A stretch of 64,000 bases of DNA. It comes from Nocardioides anomalus (GTDB lineage Bacteria > Actinomycetota > Actinomycetes > Propionibacteriales > Nocardioidaceae). The position numbers and the translations under genes are program-made. Location: NCBI RefSeq assembly GCF_011046535.1, contig NZ_CP049257.1, forward strand, positions 3,162,001 to 3,226,000. The letters run 5' to 3'. The notes under the pieces are model-generated. The model was not told the origin of the DNA and did not search any database. It saw only the letters and a program-made list of their open reading frames with translations. This document shows, in pieces, positions 9,665 through 17,130 of this stretch; position 1 is the first letter of the stretch, and each line of letters starts with the position of its first letter.

Positions 9665-9719
9665 GCGCGGCACCGCGGGGCCGTCGCGGGAGACGGACGA
9701 GCCGGTCGGTGGACGCCAC

Positions 9720-9751
9720 GGCGCCCCCTCCCGCGAGCGGGAGAGGGCGCC
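9720..9751. terminator. Hairpin terminator after the MFS exporter gene
   Basis: GGCGCCCCCTCCCG and CGGGAGAGGGCGCC form a 14-bp stem with one mismatch around a four-base loop. It lies 17 bases past the exporter stop codon on the minus strand, so it probably ends that transcript. No U-tract, as is usual at this G+C content. Confidence 0.65.
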
Positions 9752-9768
9752 GAGGTCCGGAGCAGGCG

Positions 9769-11184
9769 TCAGCGGCGGCGACCCGGGGCGAAGAGCGCCG
9801 CGACCACCGCGACCGCCACGGCGGCGGCGCCGGTGAGCAGGGCGGGGCCGATCGCGCCGTCGTAGCCGGTGGGGCTGATCTCGCCGCCGTTGCCGAGGAA
9901 GACGGCGACGAGCAGGGCGATGCCGAAGGCCACGCCGAACTCGCGGACGGTGGAGTTGGCCGAGCTGGCGATGGCGAACTCGCTGTCGGGAAGCCCCTCG
10001 AGCACGGCGGTGGCGCTGGGCGCGAAGGTGAGCCCCATGCCGACGCCGGCCATGGCCAGCGGCACGATGAACGAGACGTAGTCCGAGCCGTTCTCGGTCA
10101 GCCACGCGAACCACACCAGCGAGGCGGTCTGCAAGACGAGGCCGGTGACCAGCAGCCCGCGCAGGCCGGTGCGAGCGGAGAGGGCCCCGGCGATCGGGGC
10201 GACGACCATCGGCGCGGCGGTCCACGGGAGGGTGCGGAGGCCGGCCTCGAGCGGCGAGTAGCCCTGCACGACCTGGAGGTACTGCGAGAGCAGGAACACC
10301 GTGCCGAACATGCCGACGGTGAAGGTCAGGCCGATGACGTTGGCCACCGAGAAGCCGCGCGAGGAGAACAGCCGGAGCGGGAGCACGGCGTAGGAGCGGC
10401 CCCGCGCCCACAGCACGTACGCCGGTACGAGCAGCCCGGCGACGACGAGCGGGCCGAGCACGCCGAGGGAGGTCCAGCCGTCGTCGTTGCCGTGCACGAT
10501 GCCCCAGATGCCGAGGAAGACGGCGCCGCCGAGCATGGTGGTGCCGACCAGGTCGATCCGCTGCCAGGTGCCCTTGGACTCACGGACCGCGAGGAAGAGC
10601 AGCGGCAGCGCGATGAGCGCGACGGGCACGTTGAGCCAGAAGATGGCCTGCCAGCTCACGCCCTCGACGACCGCGCCGCCGATGACCGGGCCCAGCGCCA
10701 CGCCGAGGCCGGACACACCGCCCCAGATGCCGATGGCCACGGCCCGCATGGCCGGCGGCACGCTGCTGGCCAGGAGGGTCAGCGACAGCGGCATGATCGC
10801 GGCCGCACCGAGGCCCTGCACCGCGCGGGCCGCGATGAGCGCCTCGCTCGAGGTGCTGAGCGCGGAGGCGATGGAGGCCAGCGTGAAGACGGTGAGGCCC
10901 GCGACCATCACCCGGCGCCGGCCGAGCCGGTCGCCCAGCGTCGCGGCCGGGAGCATGAAGGTCGCGAAGGCCAGGGTGTAGGCGTTGAGGAACCACGACA
11001 GCTGGCCGACGCTGGAGTCGAGGTCGGCCCGGATCACCGGCAGCGCGGTGGTCATCACCAGGTTGTCCAGGGTGGCCATGAACATCGGCAGCGAGGCGGC
11101 CACGACCGCCAGCCACACGGGCACGCGGCGCCCCGCCGCGCGCGGAGCCGCCGCGGGGGCGACGGTCTCGGCGAGTGTCGACAT
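9769..11184 (-). CDS. MFS drug exporter, DHA2 (EmrB/QacA) family
   Basis: 471-residue inner-membrane transporter with about 14 predicted helices, expected to export hydrophobic compounds with proton exchange. Seen: helix 1 PMFMATLDNLVMTTALPVI (motif D1 of the family), motif A GDRLGRRRVMVAG, motif C-like GVSGLGVALGPVIGGAVVEG, then QAIFWLNVPVALIAL. The ATG at 11184 is chosen because it gives a typical short cytoplasmic tail; the longer frame runs into the TetR promoter. It is divergent from a TetR gene, with a perfect 9-bp inverted repeat between them, so it is probably repressed by that TetR. The substrate is unknown. A broken partial copy lies downstream. Confidence 0.92.
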   Translation of the reverse strand: MSTLAETVAPAAAPRAAGRRVPVWLAVVAASLPMFMATLDNLVMTTALPVIRADLDSSVGQLSWFLNAYTLAFATFMLPAATLGDRLGRRRVMVAGLTVFTLASIASALSTSSEALIAARAVQGLGAAAIMPLSLTLLASSVPPAMRAVAIGIWGGVSGLGVALGPVIGGAVVEGVSWQAIFWLNVPVALIALPLLFLAVRESKGTWQRIDLVGTTMLGGAVFLGIWGIVHGNDDGWTSLGVLGPLVVAGLLVPAYVLWARGRSYAVLPLRLFSSRGFSVANVIGLTFTVGMFGTVFLLSQYLQVVQGYSPLEAGLRTLPWTAAPMVVAPIAGALSARTGLRGLLVTGLVLQTASLVWFAWLTENGSDYVSFIVPLAMAGVGMGLTFAPSATAVLEGLPDSEFAIASSANSTVREFGVAFGIALLVAVFLGNGGEISPTGYDGAIGPALLTGAAAVAVAVVAALFAPGRRR

Positions 11185-11213
11185 CTGAAGCTCCGATTCA
11201 AGAAGGCATTGAA

Positions 11214-11245
11214 TGATTACTTGATGTGACGACAGTAAGTAATCA
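11214..11245. promoter_or_regulatory. Candidate TetR operator between exporter and tetR
   Basis: TGATTACTT (11214-11222) and AAGTAATCA (11237-11245) are a perfect 9-bp inverted repeat with a 14-base spacer, in an unusually A+T-rich island. A smaller repeat, TTCAA/TTGAA, lies at 11197-11213. The position between divergent exporter and tetR starts suggests autoregulation and exporter repression. Confidence 0.7.
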
Positions 11246-11250
11246 ACTGA

Positions 11251-11256
11251 TAACAT
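11251..11256 (+). promoter_or_regulatory. Predicted leaderless -10 box of tetR
   Basis: TAACAT followed by seven bases and GTG 11264. This spacing matches other starts in the window and supports GTG 11264 over ATG 11255, which would overlap the box. Confidence 0.5.
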
Positions 11257-11263
11257 GTCAAGG

Positions 11264-11833
11264 GTGAGCACGAGGATGAGTGCCGACGACCGCCGCGAGC
11301 TGGTCCTTGAGGCCGCGACCCGGGCCTTCTCGCGGGGCGGGTACGCCGGCACGAGCACCGACGCGGTGGGCAAGGAGGCCGGGGTCTCCCAGCCGTACGT
11401 CGTGCGTATCTTCGGCACCAAGAAGGCGCTGTTCCTCGACGTGCTGCGCCGCAACTGCGCGCGCATCCGCACGACGTTCGCGGAGGTCGTCGACGCGGGG
11501 TTCGACCCCGACGACGAGGACGACTGGGGCCGGCTCGGACTGGCCTACACCATGCTGCTGCGCGACCGCGACGTGCTCATGGTGCTCATGCACGGCTTCG
11601 CGGCCGGGGACGACGAGGACATCGCCGCCGTCGCGCGCGAGGGCATGGGCTCGATCTTCGCCACCATCATGGCCACCGGGTGCGCCATCGAGCGGGCCGA
11701 GGAGTTCTTCGCCCAGGGCATGATGCTCAACGTCATGGTCTCGATGCGGGCGCCGTGGCACCTGGACGACTCCCCCGAGCTCGCGCCCCTCACGCACTGC
11801 GCCTTCGGCGACGCGCTAGAACTCCTGCTGTGA
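11264..11833 (+). CDS. TetR-family repressor
   Basis: 189 residues. The N-terminal helix-turn-helix is clear: LVLEAATRAFSRGGYAGTST, then DAVGKEAGVSQPYVVRIFGTKKAL. The C-terminal ligand domain is divergent. It starts at GTG 11264 (ATG 11255 and ATG 11276 are alternatives) and reads away from the DHA2 exporter, with an inverted-repeat operator between them, so it most likely represses the exporter and itself. Its stop overlaps the start of maf by four bases (GTGA), which couples a housekeeping gene to a drug-response regulator. That is unusual and suggests that the exporter/tetR pair was inserted upstream of maf. Confidence 0.9.
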   Translation: MSTRMSADDRRELVLEAATRAFSRGGYAGTSTDAVGKEAGVSQPYVVRIFGTKKALFLDVLRRNCARIRTTFAEVVDAGFDPDDEDDWGRLGLAYTMLLRDRDVLMVLMHGFAAGDDEDIAAVAREGMGSIFATIMATGCAIERAEEFFAQGMMLNVMVSMRAPWHLDDSPELAPLTHCAFGDALELLL

Positions 11834-12441
11834 CCACCCTCGTCCTGGCCAGCCAGTCCCCCGCCCGCCTCGCGACGCTGCGGGCGGCGGGGGTGGACCC
11901 GGTCGTGATCGTGTCGGGCGTGGACGAGACCCGGCTCGAGGGCCTCCCGCCGGCGGAGCTCGCCCTCCAGCTGGCCGAGCTCAAGTGCGCGGCGGTCGCC
12001 CCCCGCGACGAGGTGCCGGACGGCGCGCTGGTCCTGGGCTGCGACTCGGTCCTGGAGCTCGACGGCGAGGCGCTGGGCAAGCCCGGCACCCCCGAGGAGG
12101 CGACCCGGCGGTGGCGGTCGATGCGGGGGCGCAGCGGCGTCCTGCAGACCGGCCACGCCCTGCACGACACGGCCACCGGCCGGACGGTCAGCGCGACGGC
12201 CAGCACGACGGTGCACTTCGCGGACGTCAGCGACGACGAGGTCGCGGCCTACGTCGCGACGGGCGAGCCGCTGCACGTCGCGGGCGCGTTCACCGTCGAC
12301 GGGCTCGGCGGAGCGTTCGTGACGGGGATCGAGGGCGACCACCACAACGTGGTGGGCGTCAGTCTCCCTCTGGTCCGAGAGCTGACGGCGGAACTGGGCC
12401 ACGCGTGGACCGACCTCTGGCGAGCGCGGCCGACTCGTTGA
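11830..12441 (+). CDS. maf: Maf-family nucleoside triphosphate pyrophosphatase
   Basis: Hydrolyses non-canonical or modified NTPs to NMP and PPi. 203 residues. Maf signature LASQSPARLATLRAAGVDP at the N-terminus, VSGVDETRLEG, then the catalytic-region CDSVLELDGEALGKPGTPEEA with its Asp, and GAFTVDGLGGAFVTGIEGD. GTG 11830 overlaps the tetR stop as GTGA. The 3' end overlaps the convergent gtrA-like gene by 83 bases. M. tuberculosis has maf (Rv3282) directly after accE5; here a pseudogene patch and the exporter/tetR pair separate them. Confidence 0.93.
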   Translation: MTTLVLASQSPARLATLRAAGVDPVVIVSGVDETRLEGLPPAELALQLAELKCAAVAPRDEVPDGALVLGCDSVLELDGEALGKPGTPEEATRRWRSMRGRSGVLQTGHALHDTATGRTVSATASTTVHFADVSDDEVAAYVATGEPLHVAGAFTVDGLGGAFVTGIEGDHHNVVGVSLPLVRELTAELGHAWTDLWRARPTR

Positions 12442-12955
12442 CCGAGCCGGCGTCGCCGTCGAGGGTCTCGACGCCGTCGACCACCCCGGGCTCGTCGTAC
12501 ATCTCCACGATGCTGATCGGCCGCTTGAAGACGAAGGTCCGGAACAGCGCGAACCGCGCGGCCAGGCCGAGGACCAGGCCGATCACGTTGGCCGCGATGT
12601 TGTCCGACAGGGGGTCGTCCAGGCCGAGCACGTCGCGGCTGACCGCGAGGCAGCCGATCGGGATGAGCATCGTGAGGAAGTTGATGCCGACGAACGACGT
12701 CAGCCCGCCGTCGGAGCTCACCGGCGGCCGGTCGCGGAAGGCCCAGTGCCGGCTGCCGTAGTAGCTCACGCCCATGCCCACGCTGTTGGCGATGACGTAG
12801 GCCAGGATCGGCTGGTCGCTGAGCATGGCGTGCTCGCCGGCGCCGAAGCCGTGCAGCAGCAGGTTGAAGATGATGAGCGCCACGATCGTGGCCGCACCAC
12901 CCACGGCGAGGAACCGGCCCACCTCAGCGATGAAGCGCTGCGTCCGGTCCGACAT
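12359..12955 (-). CDS. GtrA-family membrane protein
   Basis: 198 residues with four transmembrane helices: FLAVGGAATIVALIIFNLLL, ILAYVIANSVGMGVSYYGSR, FVGINFLTMLIPIGCLAV and NVIGLVLGLAARFALFRTFV. SYYGSRHWAF between helices 2 and 3 is the GtrA signature. GtrA-like proteins are thought to move lipid-linked sugars across the membrane or assist cell-wall polysaccharide assembly. The ATG start follows a TAGCCT box by seven bases. The C-terminal tail is hydrophilic and overlaps the 3' end of maf. M. tuberculosis Rv3277 is the positional counterpart. Confidence 0.88.
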   Translation of the reverse strand: MSDRTQRFIAEVGRFLAVGGAATIVALIIFNLLLHGFGAGEHAMLSDQPILAYVIANSVGMGVSYYGSRHWAFRDRPPVSSDGGLTSFVGINFLTMLIPIGCLAVSRDVLGLDDPLSDNIAANVIGLVLGLAARFALFRTFVFKRPISIVEMYDEPGVVDGVETLDGDAGSVNESAALARGRSTRGPVPPSALGPEGD

Positions 12956-12962
12956 GGCGTCC

Positions 12963-12968
12963 AGGCTA
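12963..12968 (-). promoter_or_regulatory. Predicted leaderless -10 box of the gtrA-like gene
   Basis: TAGCCT on the minus strand, seven bases (12956-12962) before the ATG at 12955. Confidence 0.55.
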
Positions 12969-13022
12969 AGGGGAGTTGCGCCGTACGCCGGGCAAGGGCC
13001 GGGCCCGGAGCGGCGATCGCGA

Positions 13023-13124
13023 CTACTTCGTGAACAGCGACGAGGCCTTGTTGATCGTCTCGACCAGTCCGTAGACCAGCGGCAGGCCCACCACGGCCCA
13101 CGCGACCGCGACGCGCGCGCTCAT
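13023..13124 (-). CDS. 33-aa small membrane subunit of the OFA transporter
   Basis: A short protein beginning MSARVAVAWAVVGLPLVYGL, with one transmembrane helix of about 18 residues and a basic end, NKASSLFTK. Its ATG overlaps the transporter stop as ATGA, so it is translationally coupled. From memory, small proteins of this size directly downstream of OFA-type transporters are annotated in other actinobacteria as MFS transporter small subunits; their role is not well defined. A stabilising single-helix partner is inferred. Confidence 0.7.
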   Translation of the reverse strand: MSARVAVAWAVVGLPLVYGLVETINKASSLFTK

Positions 13125-14524
13125 GCCCGACTCCTCTCCGGCTCGGGGGTGGGGTCTCGGTCCGGCTCGTGGAACCGGTCCGCGACCGGGCGGATGAGCA
13201 GGTTGGCGACGAACCCGACGGCCAGCAGCCCGACCATGATGAACAGCGCACCGCGGTAGGCGTCCGCGGTCAGCTCTCCGGGCGTGCCCTGGGTGTCGAG
13301 GTAGCGGTTCACGATGAGCGGCCCGGCCACGCCCGCGGCCGACCACGCGGTGAGCAGCCGGCCGTGGATCGCGCCGACCTGGAAGGTGCCGAACAGGTCG
13401 CGCAGGTACGCCGGCGCGGTGGCGAAGCCGCCGCCGTAGAAGGAGATGATCACCGCCGCGAAGAGCACGAACAGCACGGTCGTGTTCGGCCCGATGGTGG
13501 CGAGCAGCACGTAGGTGGCCAGCCCGACGCCGAGGTAGACCATGTAGATCGGCTTGCGGCCGATGTAGTCCGAGGTCGAGGACCACACGAAGCGGCCGGC
13601 CATGTTGGCCAGCGACAGCAGTCCCACGAAGCCGCCGGCCGCCGCCGCGCTCACGCTCGAGGTGTCGCCCTCGCGGAAGAAGTCCTGGATCATCGGCGCG
13701 GCCTGCTCGAGGATGCCGATGCCGGCGGTGACGTTGCAGAACAGCACCACCCACAGCAGCCAGAACTGAGGGGTCCGGATGGCGTTCCCCGCGCTCACGC
13801 TGGCCGTGGTGACGAGCTTCTTCTCGCGCACGGTGCTCGGGTCCCAGCCCTCGGGCTTCCAGTCGTCGGCAGGGACCCGGACGGTGAAGGCGCCGAACAT
13901 CATGAAGCACAGGTGCAGCACGGCGAAGGTCAGGAAGAGCATCATCACGGCGTGCCCGTCGGGCACGCTCGTGGGGTCGGCGGAGTCGTAGCCGGAGTCG
14001 TAGAGCCCCATCAGCCGCCCGCTCAGCGGGCTGGCGATGAGCGCACCGCCGCCGAAGCCCATGATGGCCATGCCGGTGGCCAGCCCCGGGCGGTCGGGGA
14101 ACCACTTGATGAGCGTGGAGACCGGCGAGATGTAGCCGATGCCCAGGCCGATGCCGCCGATCACGCCGTACCCGAGGTAGACCAGCCACAGCTGACCGGC
14201 CGCGATGCCCAGCGCGGCGACCACGAAGCCCGCGACCCAGAAGCAGGCCGAGGTGAACATCGCGGCGCGCGGGCCGTTCTTGTCCACCCAGGTGCCGGCG
14301 ACCGCCGCGGAGAGACCGAGCATCACGATCGCGATGCTGAAGATGACCCCGATCGCGGTGAGCGAGGAGTCGAAGTGCTGCACGAGCGCGGTCTTGTAGA
14401 CGCTCGTCGCGTAGACCTGACCGATGCACAGGTGCACCGCCAGTGCGCACGGCGGGATCAGCCAGCGGTTGAAGCCGGGACGGGCGACGATCCGGTCGCG
14501 CGCGAGGAAGGACGGCACGGCCAT
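13121..14524 (-). CDS. OFA-type MFS transporter (oxalate/formate or monocarboxylate)
   Basis: 467 residues, 12 transmembrane helices. Family features: GFNRWLIPPCALAVHLCIGQ and VYATSVYKTAL in the first helix, GTWVDKNGPRAAMF (motif A equivalent), GYGVIGGIGLGIGYISPVSTL and KWFPDRPGLATGMAIMGFG, which is diagnostic of the OFA group. These exchange or import small carboxylates; the substrate cannot be read from sequence. ATG start, preceded by a GGAGG ribosome binding site with five-base spacing. It is followed by the coupled 33-residue gene. Confidence 0.92.
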   Translation of the reverse strand: MAVPSFLARDRIVARPGFNRWLIPPCALAVHLCIGQVYATSVYKTALVQHFDSSLTAIGVIFSIAIVMLGLSAAVAGTWVDKNGPRAAMFTSACFWVAGFVVAALGIAAGQLWLVYLGYGVIGGIGLGIGYISPVSTLIKWFPDRPGLATGMAIMGFGGGALIASPLSGRLMGLYDSGYDSADPTSVPDGHAVMMLFLTFAVLHLCFMMFGAFTVRVPADDWKPEGWDPSTVREKKLVTTASVSAGNAIRTPQFWLLWVVLFCNVTAGIGILEQAAPMIQDFFREGDTSSVSAAAAGGFVGLLSLANMAGRFVWSSTSDYIGRKPIYMVYLGVGLATYVLLATIGPNTTVLFVLFAAVIISFYGGGFATAPAYLRDLFGTFQVGAIHGRLLTAWSAAGVAGPLIVNRYLDTQGTPGELTADAYRGALFIMVGLLAVGFVANLLIRPVADRFHEPDRDPTPEPERSRA

Positions 14525-14593
14525 CGGGACCTCCGAGACTCCGAGGGAGTGGTCAAGATTTCAGGTACCCCGTGTGCCGGGCGTCACACCTCG

Positions 14594-15820
14594 TCACTCG
14601 CTCCCGGGCTCGAACCGGCTCCCCGCCGGGTGCTCACCGGTCACCGTGCTCCCCCGTCCGACCAGGGTGACCGCGTCCGGGTCGCTGAGCGCCGCCTCGC
14701 CGTCGGGACCGCCGAGCCGCGCGTCCGCCCCGATCTCGCAGTCGCTGTCCACCACCGCCCAGTGCAGGCGGGCGCCGCCGCGCACGACGGTGTCGTTGAA
14801 GACCACGCTGTCGTGCACCTCGGCGCCGGCCTCGACCACGACGCCGGGCCCGAGCACGCTGCGGCGCACCAGGCCGCTCACCCGGGCGCCGGGAGAGAGC
14901 AGGCTGTCCACGACCTCGCCGCCGTCCAGCACGCGGGCGGGCACCCGCTGCGGCAGCCGCGACAGCACCGGCCAGTCCGGCACCGACAGCACGTCGCGGT
15001 CGTCGGTCAGCACCTCGTGGTGCGCGCGCAGGTAGTGGTGCGGCTGGCCCAGGTCGCGCCAGTAGCCGTCGTGACGGAACGCGTACGTCGCGCCGCGCTC
15101 GACCAGGCGCGGCAGCAGGTGGTCGCCGAAGTCGCCCAGCCCGGTGTCGCCCTCGTCGGCGTCGGCGCCCAGCTCGCGGTGCAGATCCTCGAGCACCTCC
15201 CGCAGCACGGTGGGGTCGTAGACCATGATCTCGGCCGCGATGGTGCTGCTGGCCGGCTCGTCGGGCTTGTAGGCGAAGCCGGTGACCCGGTCGTCGTCCC
15301 CGACCTCGACCACGCCGTGGTCGCTGGGGTCGTCGCCCTCGGGCGACTCGACCACGACGACCGTGCACTCCGCGCCGTGCGCCTGGTGCGCGTCGAGGAC
15401 GTCCCCGTGGTCGATGCGGTAGACGTGGTCGGCGCTCATCACCAGGACCACGTCGGGGTCGAAGGACGCCATCTCGTCGCGGAAGCGGAACAGCTCGTCG
15501 GCGTTGCCCCGCGCGAATCCCTCCTCGTCCATCCCGCCCGTGCCCTCGTGCGGCAGCAGGATCCGCAGGCCGCCGAGGTTGCGGTCGAGGTCCCACGGAC
15601 GACCATTGGCCACCATCTCCTGCAGGGTCGAGCCCTGGTACTGCAGCGAGAGCCACACGTCGCTGACGCCGGAGTGGGTCAGGTTGGACAGCGGGAAGTC
15701 GACCAGCTGGTGCACGCCCGCGAAGGGCAGCGCCGGCTTGGCGCGCTCGCGGGTGAGCACGTCCATCCGGCCGCCCTGGCCGCCGGCCTGGACGAGGGCG
15801 AGCACGCGGCGTCGGGGCAT
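14594..15820 (-). CDS. GlgC-like glucose-1-phosphate nucleotidyltransferase
   Basis: 408 residues. The N-terminal nucleotidyltransferase domain has the GlgC signature QAGGQGGRMDVLTRERAKPA, with the activator/substrate segment PFAGVHQLVDFPLSNLTHSG, and MSADHVYRIDHGDVL as the metal-binding Asp region, then GYWRDLGQPHHYLRAHH. A C-terminal left-handed beta-helix follows (hexapeptide repeats, about 300-380). It is diverged from canonical ADP-glucose pyrophosphorylase, for example in LVQAGGQGGRM where LAGGxGxRL is usual, so the nucleotide and product are uncertain. It starts 17 bases after the acyl-CoA dehydrogenase stop, in an apparent operon with no clear metabolic link. Confidence 0.85.
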   Translation of the reverse strand: MPRRRVLALVQAGGQGGRMDVLTRERAKPALPFAGVHQLVDFPLSNLTHSGVSDVWLSLQYQGSTLQEMVANGRPWDLDRNLGGLRILLPHEGTGGMDEEGFARGNADELFRFRDEMASFDPDVVLVMSADHVYRIDHGDVLDAHQAHGAECTVVVVESPEGDDPSDHGVVEVGDDDRVTGFAYKPDEPASSTIAAEIMVYDPTVLREVLEDLHRELGADADEGDTGLGDFGDHLLPRLVERGATYAFRHDGYWRDLGQPHHYLRAHHEVLTDDRDVLSVPDWPVLSRLPQRVPARVLDGGEVVDSLLSPGARVSGLVRRSVLGPGVVVEAGAEVHDSVVFNDTVVRGGARLHWAVVDSDCEIGADARLGGPDGEAALSDPDAVTLVGRGSTVTGEHPAGSRFEPGSE

Positions 15821-15836
15821 GCCCGCCGGTACCCGG

Positions 15837-17036
15837 CTACTCGACGGGCAGCCCGAGCCCCCGCGCGATGAGCATCCGCTGCACCTCGCTGGTGCCCTCA
15901 CCGATCTCCAGGACCTTGGCGTCGCGGTAGAAGCGGGCCACGGGGTACTCCTCCATGAAGCCGTAGCCGCCGAAGACCTGGGTCGCGATCCGCGTCGCGC
16001 TGACCGCCGCCTCGGTGGTGTAGAGCTTGGCCACCGCGGCCGCCTGCTTGAACGCCTTCGTCGAGGCGCCCTGCCCCTCGCTCATGCTGTCCTTCATCGC
16101 CGCGGCGCGGTAGGTCAGCGCCCGACCGGCGTGCAGCATCACCTCGAGGTCGGCGATCTGGAAGGCCACGCCCTGCTTGCGGCCGATCGGGCCGCCGAAG
16201 GTCTGCCGCTCGCCGGCGTACTGCAGGGACAGGTCGAGGCAGGCCTGGATGCAGCCCACCGCCAGCGCGGCGATGGCGACCCGGCCGTCGTCCAGCGTGG
16301 CCAGGAACTGCGCGTAGCCGCGGCCCCGCTCGCCGAGCAGGTGGGCCTCGGGGACCCGGCAGTCCTCGAAGCTCAGCGGGTGGGTGTCCGAGGCGTGCCA
16401 CCCGAGCTTGTCGTAGGCCTTCTCGGCCGTGAAGCCCGGCGTGCCGCTCGGCACCAGGATCGCGCTGATCTCCGGCCGATCCCCGTCCGGGCCGGGGCGC
16501 GTGCCCGTGCGAGCGGTCACCGCGACCACCGAGGTGATGTCGGAGCCGGAGTTGGTGATGAACTGCTTGGCGCCGTTGACCACCCACTCGCCGTCCGCGA
16601 GCTCGGCCCTGGTCTTCGTGGCGCCGGCGTCGGAGCCCGCGCCCGGCTCGGTCAGCCCGAACCCGGCCAGCGTCTGTCCGGCCACCAGGTCCGGCAGCCA
16701 CCGCTGCTTCTGCTCCGCGGTGCCGTAGGTCTGGATCGGGTTGATGCCCAGCCCCACCGCCGCCTCGAGCGTGATGCCCATCGACTGGTCGACGCGCCCG
16801 ATCTCCTCGATCGCCACGCACAGGCTGGTGAAGTCGCCGTCCTCCCCCGCGCCGCCGTACTCCTCCGGCGCGGTGAGCCCGAAGAGCCCGAGCTTGCCCA
16901 TCTGCTGCACCACGTCCGCCGGGAAGTGGTGCTCGCGGTCCCACTGCGCGGCGTACGGCGCGATCTCGGCCTCGGCGAACTCCCGGACGCTCTGCCGGAA
17001 CTCCTCGTGCTCACGGCTCAGGTCGAAGCTGGTCAT
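15837..17036 (-). CDS. fadE: Acyl-CoA dehydrogenase (FadE25 type)
   Basis: FAD-dependent alpha,beta-dehydrogenation of acyl-CoA in beta-oxidation or branched-chain catabolism; 399 residues. Seen: helical N-domain, FGLTEPGAGSDAGATKTRAE (FAD/substrate strand), NGAKQFITNSG, FEDCRVPEAHLLGERGRG, FGGPIGRKQGVAFQIADLE, then QVFGGYGFMEEYPVARFYRD and IGEGTSEVQRMLIAR, which carries the catalytic-base Glu. The ATG follows a TAGCCT box by seven bases. It is divergent from the carboxylase alpha gene, with an inverted repeat between them. In M. tuberculosis fadE25 (Rv3274c) lies next to purE. Confidence 0.95.
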   Translation of the reverse strand: MTSFDLSREHEEFRQSVREFAEAEIAPYAAQWDREHHFPADVVQQMGKLGLFGLTAPEEYGGAGEDGDFTSLCVAIEEIGRVDQSMGITLEAAVGLGINPIQTYGTAEQKQRWLPDLVAGQTLAGFGLTEPGAGSDAGATKTRAELADGEWVVNGAKQFITNSGSDITSVVAVTARTGTRPGPDGDRPEISAILVPSGTPGFTAEKAYDKLGWHASDTHPLSFEDCRVPEAHLLGERGRGYAQFLATLDDGRVAIAALAVGCIQACLDLSLQYAGERQTFGGPIGRKQGVAFQIADLEVMLHAGRALTYRAAAMKDSMSEGQGASTKAFKQAAAVAKLYTTEAAVSATRIATQVFGGYGFMEEYPVARFYRDAKVLEIGEGTSEVQRMLIARGLGLPVE

Positions 17037-17043
17037 GGTCCCG

Positions 17044-17049
17044 AGGCTA
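17044..17049 (-). promoter_or_regulatory. Predicted leaderless -10 box of the acyl-CoA dehydrogenase gene
   Basis: TAGCCT on the minus strand, seven bases before the ATG at 17036. Confidence 0.55.
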
Positions 17050-17057
17050 CTGCAGAA

Positions 17058-17075
17058 GGTTAATGATCGCTAACC
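17058..17075. promoter_or_regulatory. Candidate operator between fadE and accA
   Basis: GGTTA (17058-17062) and TAACC (17071-17075) form an inverted repeat with an eight-base spacer. A related GGTT-N6-AACC lies at 17110-17123, overlapping the accA -10 box. The position suggests shared control of the divergent fatty-acyl genes. Confidence 0.45.
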
Positions 17076-17118
17076 TGAGCGAGACGCTCCTCACACCGAG
17101 CGCGACGGGGGTTGGCGA

Positions 17119-17124
17119 TAACCT
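17119..17124 (+). promoter_or_regulatory. Predicted leaderless -10 box of the carboxylase alpha gene
   Basis: TAACCT followed by six bases and GTG 17131. Confidence 0.55.
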
Positions 17125-17130
17125 GCGCGG

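Larger units (their letters stand above)
9334..9719. other. Gene-poor stretch made of decayed duplicate fragments
   Basis: 386 bases without an intact gene. The middle is a copy of part of the downstream exporter (9392-9549), joined to a copy of part of accE (9541-9664). The first 58 bases show only patchy similarity to the exporter's 3' region; the last 55 bases have no clear match. Nothing else was seen. Confidence 0.75.

Noticed and set aside
13169..15871. A 900-codon plus-strand frame over the OFA transporter and GlgC-like genes
   Set aside because: Antisense shadow; the minus-strand genes show full family motifs.
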